Under the pieces are notes generated by a model. That model was not told the origin of the DNA. It saw only the letters and a list, made by a program, of their open reading frames with translations, and did no database searches. A DNA stretch of 39,069 nucleotides from DASTPP01 sp035762175 (GTDB lineage Bacteria; Myxococcota_A; Polyangia; Polyangiales; Polyangiaceae): assembly GCA_035762175.1 (NCBI GenBank), contig DASTPP010000220.1, positions 1-39,069 of the forward strand, read 5' to 3'. Below, piece after piece: positions 1 to 6,599 of this stretch. How positions within the stretch are numbered: the first letter of the stretch is position 1; the number at the start of each line of letters is the position of its first letter. The translations under genes were made by a program, and so were the position numbers.

Positions 1-781
1 GGAGGTGCGGCGCGGCTACTTCGACACCGTGCCCCGGCACGAGGTGCGCACCGGCGGCTACCTCATCGGGCGCACCGAGGTGACCTACGGGGCTTGGCTC
101 GACTACCTCGAGGCGCTCGAGCCGGCCGAGCGCGCGCGCCGCCTGCCGAGGGCCGAGGCGAAGATCGGCCAGAGCGGCGGCCTGCGGCTCGAACGGCGGG
201 GCGGGCTCTGGTGGCTGACGATCACCCCGTCCGAGCGCACGTACGAGGCGCACGCGGGCGAGCCGCTGATCTACTCCGGCCGCAAGGAGCGGGCGCGCCA
301 AGACTGGCGCCGGCTGCCGGTCACGGGCCTGTCGTCCGAAGACTTCGCGGCGTACGCGGCGTGGCTCGACCGCACGGGGCGGGTGCCGGGGGCGCGGCTG
401 TGCACCGAGTACGAATGGGAGCGCGCGGCGCGCGGGGCCGACGGGCGCCCCTTCCCGCGTGGTGAGGGCCTGGCGGGGGCCGAGGCCAACTACGGCGAGA
501 CGTACGGGGGCGAGGGCAAGGGCCCCGACGAGGTCGGCAGCCACCCCGCCTCGCAGAGCCCCTTCGGGCTCGACGACGCGAGCGGCAACGTCTGGGAGCT
601 CGTGCGCTCGTCGCTCGACGGAGGCCAGTTCGTCGCCCGCGGCGGCAGCTACCTGCACGATCGCAAGACCGCGCAGCTGACCAACCGCACCGTGGTCTCG
701 CCCGCGCTGCGCGACACGAGCGTGGGCGGGCGCCTGTGCGCCACCTTCCCCCGCCCCACCGAGCCCCCCGAGGGGGGCTAA
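1..781 (+). CDS. FGE/SUMF1-type domain protein, 5' end outside window
   Basis: The reading frame runs from the window edge to a TAA at 779-781 and is probably the C-terminal part of a longer protein. A GTG at position 5 could start it, but the first residues are already inside a domain. The order of motifs is that of the formylglycine-generating-enzyme (SUMF1/EgtB/PvdO) C-type-lectin-like fold: GRTEVTYGAWLDYL near the start, RLCTEYEWERAARG in the middle, then a DDASGNVWELV stretch, VARGGSY, and a final GGRLCA. In myxobacteria this domain is often the C-terminal part of a Ser/Thr kinase or a secreted lipoprotein, so no catalytic role can be assigned from this fragment. A hairpin followed by five Ts lies 200 bp downstream. 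Confidence 0.82.
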   Translation, partial: EVRRGYFDTVPRHEVRTGGYLIGRTEVTYGAWLDYLEALEPAERARRLPRAEAKIGQSGGLRLERRGGLWWLTITPSERTYEAHAGEPLIYSGRKERARQDWRRLPVTGLSSEDFAAYAAWLDRTGRVPGARLCTEYEWERAARGADGRPFPRGEGLAGAEANYGETYGGEGKGPDEVGSHPASQSPFGLDDASGNVWELVRSSLDGGQFVARGGSYLHDRKTAQLTNRTVVSPALRDTSVGGRLCATFPRPTEPPEGG

Positions 782-976
782 CGCGAACGGGCTCGCCCCC
801 CCGGCGGGCTCGAGCCCCTCGGGGGCCAGCGGGGCGCGGGCGCGCGGCCGAGCTCGGAGCGCGCCGAGAGGCCGGTGCGCTTTTCGCTGGCGGCCCGCGC
901 GCCCGAGGCGCCACGCGGTTCGAGGCCGACTGCGTCTTGCGCTCGCGGCGGGCGCGGTCGGGGGGCGTGAAGCGAC

Positions 977-1015
977 ACGACCCCAACGCCCGTGGTGAGC
1001 GCTGGGGTCGTTTTT
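977..1015 (+). terminator. Intrinsic terminator-like hairpin
   Basis: ACGACCCCA at 977-985 pairs perfectly with TGGGGTCGT at 1003-1011, and the right arm runs into TTTTT at 1011-1015. The T tract is on the + strand, so it would stop transcription arriving from the FGE-type gene. It also lies between that gene and the convergent metalloprotease gene. The rest of 782-1067 shows no gene. Confidence 0.65.
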
Positions 1016-1067
1016 ACAGGGTCGCTATGCTCGAGGGCGAAGCGCCCGGAGCGCTACACGCCCTGGC

Positions 1068-2405
1068 TCAGGTGCCGCACTTCTGGACCTTGTCGGGGCA
1101 GCAGTCGCCGAACTGCGCGCACGCGTCGTCGCACCAGCAGCCGGCCGGCGCTTGCTGGTCGCAGCGGCCCTGGCAGCTGTTGGTCGCCGGCGGGGGCGGC
1201 GGGGGCGGCGGAGGGGGCGGGGGCGGAGGCGGCGGGACGGGGGTGTCGCAGGCCTTGGCCTTGTCGGGGCAGCAGTCGCCGAACTGCGCGCACTGGCTGT
1301 CGCACCAGCAGCCGTCGTTCGACTGGCCGCCGCAGTACGTGCCGCCGACCTTGAAGCAGCTGTTGGGCGGGTCGGTGCCGCCGCCCGAGCCGCCCGTGCC
1401 GCCCGCGCCGCCGGTGCCGCCCGCGCCGCCCGTGCCAGCGCTGCCGCCCGAGCCGCCGCTGCCGCCCGAGCCGCCGGTGCCGCCCGATCCGCCGCTGCCG
1501 CCCGCGCCGTCGCTGGGGCGGTACTCTTGCGCCTGCAAGTCCATCCGGGTGGTTTGCCCACCGGTGAACTCGGTCATGCAGGCGTCGTCGCTGTAATCCA
1601 TATAGTTGTGAATCGGGTCGACGCCCGCCGACGAGCAGGTGTCGGGGTTGGGCGAGGGGCAGCCCGAGGTCGGGCCGCTCTGCGCCGGGGTGTCGGACAC
1701 CTCGTCGTTCGTCGCCCCGCAGCCGCCCTGGAAGGTGTGCCACAGGCCGAGCCAGTGGCCGACCTCGTGCGTCGCGGTCTTGCCCTGGTTGAAGGGCGCC
1801 GACGACCCGCCGGGCAGCGAGCTGAAGAGCACGACGACGCCGTCGTCCTTCGGGTTGCTCTGGTACCACGAGGGGAAGGTGGCCCAGCCGAGCAGGCCGC
1901 CGCCGGGGTTCGACGTGTAGAAGTTGAGCGTCGCCGCCCCGCCCTCGCGCAGGGCGGTCTTCATCTGCGTCTCGGCCGCGGTGTCGGGCCCGGCGGTGTA
2001 CCAGGTCGCGTTGGTGGTGCGCGTCACCTTCTTCAGCTCGAAGCGGAAGGGCGTGCCGGCGTAGTTGGCGTTCAGCACGTCGATCTGCTGCGCGAGCTGC
2101 GTATCGGGCACGTCGCCGTTCGCGATGCCGGTGCCCTTGCGGATGACGTGAAACACGACGGGGATCGTGACCGACCCGGGCGGGCGCAGGGCGAGCACGC
2201 TCTTCAGCGCCTCGGTGTGGTCTTTGAGCGCCTTCTGCTCTTCCGCGCTCAGCTCTTTGGTGCCACAGAGGCGCCCGGCCGGCGCCGCCGTCTGCTCTTG
2301 CTGCTCGACCGCGCTCTCGTCGCCACCCGTGTCCGCACAGGACGCGAAGATGGCGGCGAGGACGATCGGGGACCAAAACACGTAGCGGGGCGCGGCGAGT
2401 CTCAT
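1068..2405 (-). CDS. M43-type zinc metalloprotease lipoprotein with two somatomedin-B-like modules
   Basis: The 445-residue product has a lipoprotein signal (FASC, Cys23). It is followed by a metalloprotease domain of the M43/cytophagalysin (pappalysin-like) family: HEVGHWLGLWH at residues 213-223 supplies the zinc ligands, and NYMDYSDDACM near residue 267 fits the Met-turn. After about residue 285 come a long Gly/Ser linker and a first Cys-rich module. A run of about 17 prolines precedes a second Cys-rich module that ends the protein. Each module has CWCD-x2-C-AQFGDCCPDK, the cysteine pattern of somatomedin-B domains. The ATG is preceded by GGAGGAA. The enzyme is probably anchored or released outside the cytoplasm and degrades proteins. 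The SMB-like modules may mediate binding; this is inference. It is transcribed convergently to the FGE-type gene. Confidence 0.9.
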   Translation of the reverse strand: MRLAAPRYVFWSPIVLAAIFASCADTGGDESAVEQQEQTAAPAGRLCGTKELSAEEQKALKDHTEALKSVLALRPPGSVTIPVVFHVIRKGTGIANGDVPDTQLAQQIDVLNANYAGTPFRFELKKVTRTTNATWYTAGPDTAAETQMKTALREGGAATLNFYTSNPGGGLLGWATFPSWYQSNPKDDGVVVLFSSLPGGSSAPFNQGKTATHEVGHWLGLWHTFQGGCGATNDEVSDTPAQSGPTSGCPSPNPDTCSSAGVDPIHNYMDYSDDACMTEFTGGQTTRMDLQAQEYRPSDGAGGSGGSGGTGGSGGSGGSGGSAGTGGAGGTGGAGGTGGSGGGTDPPNSCFKVGGTYCGGQSNDGCWCDSQCAQFGDCCPDKAKACDTPVPPPPPPPPPPPPPPPPATNSCQGRCDQQAPAGCWCDDACAQFGDCCPDKVQKCGT

Positions 2406-2925
2406 GGCAACTTCCTCCGAATGGAAAGGCCGACGAATGAAAAGGCCGACCTGTGCCTAGCTGAATGGGCGCCCGCGTCCAGCGATTTCTGACCGTGGCG
2501 TCGCTGTTTTTAGAGACGAAATGTCCTGTGAGTATAGAAATTGAACCGATCGTTTCGAAACTGAACCGCCCCGCCCCCGCGATCGGGGTAAGGCCCGCGG
2601 CCCCCGGGGGGGGTTCGCGCGTGGGCGTCCTAGTTCACGGCCCGAGCGCGCCCGGGGCCCGCGGGCGGGGCCCGAGGTGGCTCGCCTCCCTCGCTGCGGA
2701 CCACCGTCGGCGCGCCCGCCGCCCTGCTCGCCGCGGGCCACGATCCGACGCCCGCCGCCGAGGCGACCCCGCGACATCCGCCCCCAAGCCCGCCGACGCG
2801 GCTACAGCGACCGCGCAGGCCGCGCCGCCGCTGCCGGGCCCGGCCATCGCAGGGGCGTTGATGACACCGGGCCTCGAGGTTCGGTAGCCTCTCCGTGAAC
2901 CGGCTAAAAACGAGGGAGGCTTTCG
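2406..2925. other. Divergent intergenic region
   Basis: About 520 bp separate the divergent metalloprotease and CHRD genes. Positions 2495-2570 form an unusually AT-rich patch for this window. Within it two similar blocks, TTGAACCGATCG (from 2541) and CTGAACCGCC (from 2561), lie 20 bp apart. The remainder (2575-2880) is extremely GC-rich; its open frames have no recognisable domain and look like composition-driven shadows. Confidence 0.5.
2531..2559 (-). promoter_or_regulatory. Possible promoter of the metalloprotease gene
   Basis: On the minus strand TATACT (2531-2536) is one base from the -10 consensus. TTCGAA (2554-2559), a weak -35 match, lies 17 bp upstream. This would leave a leader of about 125 nt before the ATG. 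It is supported by lying in the only AT-rich patch between the divergent genes; the -35 is poor. Confidence 0.35.
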
Positions 2926-3735
2926 ATGCACGCTCTGCGAGGTCCCTTCCTGTGCGTTGCGCTGCTCTCGGGGTGCGGCCCGGAGGCCGAGCGCGCGATC
3001 GTGACGCCCACCGATCAGCCCCGCGCGGGCGCCCCGACGGCGGCGACGGCGGCGCCGAAGCCGGCGACCTCCGCCGCGGCCCCCGCCGCGGCCCCTGCCT
3101 CGACGCCCCCGCCGCCCGCCCCGGCGCTCGACCCGGGCCGCGGCAAAGAGCCCGGGCCCTTGTTCGAGGCCTTCTTGAGCCCCTACCAAGAGCCCGACGA
3201 AGAAGAGAACACGCCCTCGACGACGCCGGCCATCTTCCGGTCGACCGCGCCCTCGCTGAGCCGCGCCCAGCGCGAGGCCGCCGGCCACCGCGGGCACGGG
3301 CAAATTCGCTTCAGCAAAGACCTGAGCCGGGCCTTCGTCGACGTGCGCGTCGAGGGCGTCAAGGCCGAGGCCGTCAACATGTTCCACATTCACTGCGGCA
3401 GGCCCGGCATTCTCGGCCCGATTCTCGTCGACTTCGCCCTCGCGACCGACATCAAAGAGAACCTCGCCGACGGCCTCTTCTCGGTCGAGGTGACCAACGA
3501 GCACATCGTCAAAACGGCCGAGCACGGCCACGGCTCGCTGATCGGCGCCTTCACCATGGGGTGCGTCATTCCGAGCCCGTCGCTCGGCACCCTCAAGCCC
3601 ATCAAGGTCTCGACCATCGCGGGCATGGCCCACATCGCCCTCGAAGGCGAGCTCTACTTCAATCTGCACACCACGGGGCAAACCTATTTCGGCGACATGC
3701 GCGGGCAGATCTACCCCGCCCCGAAGCCGCCCTGA
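2926..3735 (+). CDS. CHRD-domain lipoprotein
   Basis: The 269-residue protein begins with a short lipoprotein signal ending in LLSGC. An Ala/Pro-rich spacer of roughly 80 residues follows, then a C-terminal CHRD-type (chordin-like) domain from about residue 120. The domain is visible as GHGQIRFSKDLSRAFVDVRV, NMFHIHCGRPGILGPI and the ending YFGDMRGQIYP. Bacterial CHRD proteins are exported and of poorly known function, and some bind metals. The histidine-rich stretches here (HIHCG, EHGHG) would fit that but do not prove it. The ATG is preceded by GAGGGAGG at good spacing. The gene points toward the CAP-domain gene, and the two ends are separated by a short C/G-rich repeat. Confidence 0.85.
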   Translation: MHALRGPFLCVALLSGCGPEAERAIVTPTDQPRAGAPTAATAAPKPATSAAAPAAAPASTPPPPAPALDPGRGKEPGPLFEAFLSPYQEPDEEENTPSTTPAIFRSTAPSLSRAQREAAGHRGHGQIRFSKDLSRAFVDVRVEGVKAEAVNMFHIHCGRPGILGPILVDFALATDIKENLADGLFSVEVTNEHIVKTAEHGHGSLIGAFTMGCVIPSPSLGTLKPIKVSTIAGMAHIALEGELYFNLHTTGQTYFGDMRGQIYPAPKPP

Positions 3736-3835
3736 CCTCGGCCGCGCCCCTCAGCCCCCTCGGCCCCCCTCGAGCCCCTCGGCCCCCCTCGAGCGCCTTG
3801 GCCCCCCTTGGCCCCCTCGAGCGCCCTCGAGCCCC
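3736..3835. repeat. Degenerate CTCGAG/CCCC repeat between convergent genes
   Basis: The 100 bp between two convergent stop codons consist of imperfect copies of a motif of the type CCCCTCGRGCCCCTCGGCC, with CTCGAG four times. It has no coding sense. It could come from slippage or act as a structured 3' end for both transcripts; no T tract is present. Confidence 0.5.
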
Positions 3836-5428
3836 TCAGCCCCCCTTGCCGAAGAGCAGCACGACGAAGAGGGCGTTGGTGCCGACGTCGGGGCGTGAGC
3901 CCTGCGCGACGCCCACGCCGACGGCCGAGACGGTCGGGTCGAAGGGGGCGTCGTCGCTCGGGTCGACGGCGTCGTCGAGCCGGGAGACGACCGAGGCGAG
4001 CACGCGCGCCCGCCGGAAGCCCTTGGCCTCGCGGGCGAACTCGGCGTTCAGGCGCGACGTCACCTCTTCGGCCTTCGGCCGCCCCTGAAAGAAGCGCGCC
4101 GCCGCCCGGCGCGCCAGGGCCGAGAGCGCCGCGTCGGCGGGCAGCGCGGGCAGGCGCCGCGCGGCGCGGGCGCGGTTGATGGCCTCGAGCACCCGGGGCG
4201 GGGCCGAGGCGACGTCGATCGGGGCGGCGATGGCGACGAAGTTCTCGGTGACGATGAGGCCGCCGCCCGCCGAGGGGTCGCGCACGACGCCGACGCCGAT
4301 GTGCGTCGCGTTCGCGTCGAGGATGTTGGCGCGGTGGCCCGGGCTGCCCATCAGCCCCTCGTGCACCTCGCGCGCGTTCGCGGCGGCCCCGAGGTTCTCG
4401 AGCACGTACATGGCGCCGATGCCGGCGCGCCGCACGCGGTCGGACGGGGCGCCGGTCGTGGGCGAGTTGTGGGCAATGAAGTGGTGCTCGGCCATGTCGA
4501 CGCTGTGCTTGCGGGCGACGTCGGCGAGCGCGGGCAGCGGCTCGAGCGGGCGGCGGCCGGCGGCCTTGCGCGCCTCGTTGGTCAGCGCCACGAGCGAAGC
4601 CTCGGCCTCGGCCTCGCTCTCGGGCGCGCCGGCCGCCCGCCCCCGCGACGCCGGCAGCGGCGGCGGCTCGACCCCGACGTACACCGGAAAGTTCACGAGC
4701 ACCGAGGGGCCCCGCTCGTCTTCGGCGACGAGCTCGACCTGGTAGACGCCCGCGGTCGGCAGCGCCACCTCGCCCGCGAAGGCCGGCCCCGGCCCGAGCG
4801 CCTTCGCGTCGGTCGAGCCGTCGGGCCTCGTGACCATCAGGCGCGGCCCGCGCGCCGCGTCGACGAGCCGGCCCGAGAGCCGCAAGGCGCCGCCGACGCC
4901 GAGCCGCCGCGCGACCGGCGCGTCGAACGAGAGCCGCCGCCGCGAGAGCACCATCACGATGGCCTCGGTGCCGTCGCCCATCGGCCCGCGCGCGAGCCCG
5001 ACGCGGTTCAAGGGCGCACCCCGGGTCGCCTCGGCCGCGAGCGAGGCGAGGCCGTCGACCGGCGTCGGCCCCGAGAACCGCAACGACGACGACTCGGGCA
5101 CGGGCTCGACGATGCCCTCGCGCCACGCCAGCTCTTGAATGAGCGGCCCCGCCGGCTGCCGGTGCGAGGGGTCTTCGCCCATGCGCCGCACCACCGCCTC
5201 GGCCACCCGGGCGAGCCCCTCGTCGGGCACGATCTCGTGCCCCGACCGCCGCGCCCCGCCCAGCGCCGCGTCGTAGAGCGGCGCGAGCTCGGCGGCCGGC
5301 GACACGCCGCCCGAGGGCGAGCTGTACGCGCCCGCGTCGCCCGGCGCCCGCGCCGGCGAACAGCCGCCGGTGAGCGCGAGCGCGAGCGCGGCCGCCCAGA
5401 GAGCACTTCGGTACCGTCGGTGGGTCAG
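3836..5428 (-). CDS. CAP-superfamily (YkwD/SCP-like) lipoprotein, probable CTG start
   Basis: From the proposed CTG at 5428 the product has 530 residues. The first 22 form an ideal lipoprotein signal (THRRYRS, a hydrophobic core, LTGGC), and GAAGAGG lies just upstream. The open frame extends to 5542, but that would put about 60 residues before the lipid cysteine, and the extra residues look non-coding. No ATG, GTG or TTG fits the signal. Residues about 60-270 form an unassigned domain with beta-rich segments. Residues about 280-400 form a CAP domain with LVALTNEARKA, EHHFIAHNSP, LENLG and SPGHRANIL, so the typical His/Glu/His pocket is present. Residues about 405-530 resemble a second, degenerate CAP repeat. 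CAP proteins of this type are extracellular with unsettled activity. Confidence 0.85.
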   Translation of the reverse strand: MTHRRYRSALWAAALALALTGGCSPARAPGDAGAYSSPSGGVSPAAELAPLYDAALGGARRSGHEIVPDEGLARVAEAVVRRMGEDPSHRQPAGPLIQELAWREGIVEPVPESSSLRFSGPTPVDGLASLAAEATRGAPLNRVGLARGPMGDGTEAIVMVLSRRRLSFDAPVARRLGVGGALRLSGRLVDAARGPRLMVTRPDGSTDAKALGPGPAFAGEVALPTAGVYQVELVAEDERGPSVLVNFPVYVGVEPPPLPASRGRAAGAPESEAEAEASLVALTNEARKAAGRRPLEPLPALADVARKHSVDMAEHHFIAHNSPTTGAPSDRVRRAGIGAMYVLENLGAAANAREVHEGLMGSPGHRANILDANATHIGVGVVRDPSAGGGLIVTENFVAIAAPIDVASAPPRVLEAINRARAARRLPALPADAALSALARRAAARFFQGRPKAEEVTSRLNAEFAREAKGFRRARVLASVVSRLDDAVDPSDDAPFDPTVSAVGVGVAQGSRPDVGTNALFVVLLFGKGG

Positions 5429-5742
5429 CGGAACCTCTTCGAACTGCAGAAGCTCTCTACCAAACCTCGCCCACCACGGCACCCCCTTGGTTTCTCGGTG
5501 CGAGCGCTCGCGCGGGCCGGCCGGGCCGAACCTGCCCGCCACGCCCGAGCTTGGCCCTCAGCTCGGGGCTGACCTCGCAAGAGCCGTAGCGGGCGACACC
5601 GGCGAGCCCCTACTACCGGCCCTCCGTGACGTGGCCAGGAAGCGGCAGGGCGCGCCGCCCAGGCCAAAGCAGAGGGCGAATCGATCGGTCGGCCCGGCCC
5701 GCCCAGGCTGAAGAGGGTGGTTCAAAACGAGGCCGGCGGGCC

Positions 5743-5764
5743 GCCCCCGGCTGAAGCCGGGGGC
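5743..5764. repeat. Perfect 10-bp-stem hairpin
   Basis: GCCCCCGGCT at 5743-5752 pairs with AGCCGGGGGC at 5755-5764 around two bases. The hairpin at 5942-5963 has the same frame: GCCCCCG, variable centre, CGGGGGC. Confidence 0.7.
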
Positions 5765-5792
5765 AGCGAACGCCCTTGGAAACGGCCATCCA

Positions 5793-5813
5793 AGCCCCGC
5801 CGGAGGCGGGGCT
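5793..5813. repeat. Perfect 9-bp-stem hairpin
   Basis: AGCCCCGCC at 5793-5801 pairs with GGCGGGGCT at 5805-5813 around GGA. It belongs to the same hairpin cluster. Confidence 0.65.
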
Positions 5814-5864
5814 CCCGCGTCACGAGCCGCTTCGCTCGCTCGCCCGGCAGCCGAAGCCCGCAGG

Positions 5865-5894
5865 AGCCCGGCCCCCGACGAGGGGGCGGGCTTT
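5865..5894 (+). repeat. Hairpin with single bulge, ending in TTT
   Basis: AGCCCG-CCCCC (5865-5876, one bulged G) pairs with GGGGGCGGGCT (5882-5892) around GACGA, followed by TT. It resembles a terminator, but the T run is too short for a confident call and no gene ends just upstream on this strand. Confidence 0.5.
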
Positions 5895-5941
5895 GCGGTC
5901 CGAATCGTGTGGGAACCGCGTGGCACGAGGGGGCGTCCGCT

Positions 5942-5963
5942 GCCCCCGAGTTCACTCGGGGGC
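5942..5963. repeat. Perfect 10-bp-stem hairpin
   Basis: GCCCCCGAGT at 5942-5951 pairs with ACTCGGGGGC at 5954-5963 around TC. It is the second copy of the GCCCCCG...CGGGGGC hairpin form. Confidence 0.7.
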
Positions 5964-5990
5964 CAACGCCGCCGGGTTTCGCAACCCCCT

Positions 5991-6167
5991 CTGAAGCCTG
6001 GGCTACGGCAAGCCCCCCTCGAACGGACAGCAAAGCCCGGCGCTTCGGCCGGGCTCTGCGAGCCTTTACGATGCACACGCGAGCCCATGGGCGCGGCCCG
6101 AGAGAGCCCGGCCAGATGCCGGGCTTTGCTCTCCGTTCGCGCGCTTCTGGCGTAGCCCAGGCTTCAG
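5991..6167. repeat. 177-bp interrupted inverted repeat with inner hairpins
   Basis: The outer arms are CTGAAGCCTGGGCTACG (5991-6007) and its exact complement at 6151-6167. Inside them CGAACGGA (6020-6027) matches 6132-6139, and GCAAAGCCCGGC (6030-6041) matches 6118-6129, all in the same order. Each inner arm is also the side of a smaller hairpin (6034-6055 and 6105-6125). It resembles a small palindromic or MITE-like element without an open reading frame. Target-site duplications were not identified. Confidence 0.65.
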
Positions 6168-6235
6168 CCCGGGCGGTCCGATGGCCGCCAAACGAACCCC
6201 TGCGGGGGGGTAGCAGCCGCCGGGGCCTGCGGGGA

Positions 6236-6505
6236 CGTCCTCAAAGGACTGAGGTGCAGGCACCGCCGGCCTCGGGGAAGTCTTCGAGGACTAGACGGCA
6301 TGTGCCAACGGGCTCGGCGAAGTCCTCGAGGACTCGTTTGGGTGTGCCAACGGGCTCGGCGAAGTCCTCGAGGACTCGTTTGGGTGTGCCAGCAGGCTCG
6401 GCGAAGTCTTCGAGGACTCGTTTGGGTGTGCCAGCGGGCTCGGCGAAGTCTTCGAGGACTAGGTTCGTGTGCCAACCCCCTCCCGCGAAGTCCTCGAGGA
6501 CTTCG
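6236..6505. repeat. Tandem 42-bp repeat carrying phased palindromes
   Basis: The palindrome AGTCCTCGAGGACT, or its one-base variant AGTCTTCGAGGACT, begins at 6279, 6321, 6363, 6405, 6447 and 6489, exactly 42 bp apart. A seventh, decayed copy (GTCCTCAAAGGACT) ends at 6250, in the same register. The last copy is extended to the perfect 20-bp palindrome CGAAGTCCTCGAGGACTTCG at 6486-6505. The spacers of the middle copies are nearly identical and decay toward both ends. A frame stays open across it only because 42 is a multiple of three. The array ends about 95 bp before the start of the esterase gene. Confidence 0.85.
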
Positions 6506-6599
6506 GACCGCCTGAACGCGGCCCGGCCCCGGCGGCGCGCCTGCGGGGGCGACGGGGGGCGTGCTCTCGCGGCCCCCTTCGGGCTACCTTGCCGAACGA

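Larger units (their letters stand above)
5429..6599. other. 1.17-kb non-coding region rich in DNA hairpins
   Basis: No frame here has a recognisable protein. Positions 5429-5700 show nothing distinctive. From 5740 to 6130 there is a series of perfect or near-perfect hairpins, 5991-6167 is a long inverted repeat, and 6236-6505 carries palindromes phased at 42 bp. It lies between the divergent CAP and esterase genes, so it may hold their control regions, but most of its structure is beyond what two promoters need. Confidence 0.7.

Noticed and set aside
6236..6505. CRISPR array
   Set aside because: The spacers are near-identical, not unique, the unit is 42 bp in total, and no cas genes are present.
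6291..6515. Repeat protein encoded by the 42-bp array
   Set aside because: The frame stays open only because 42 is a multiple of three. There is no start signal, and the palindrome rather than the codon pattern is conserved.
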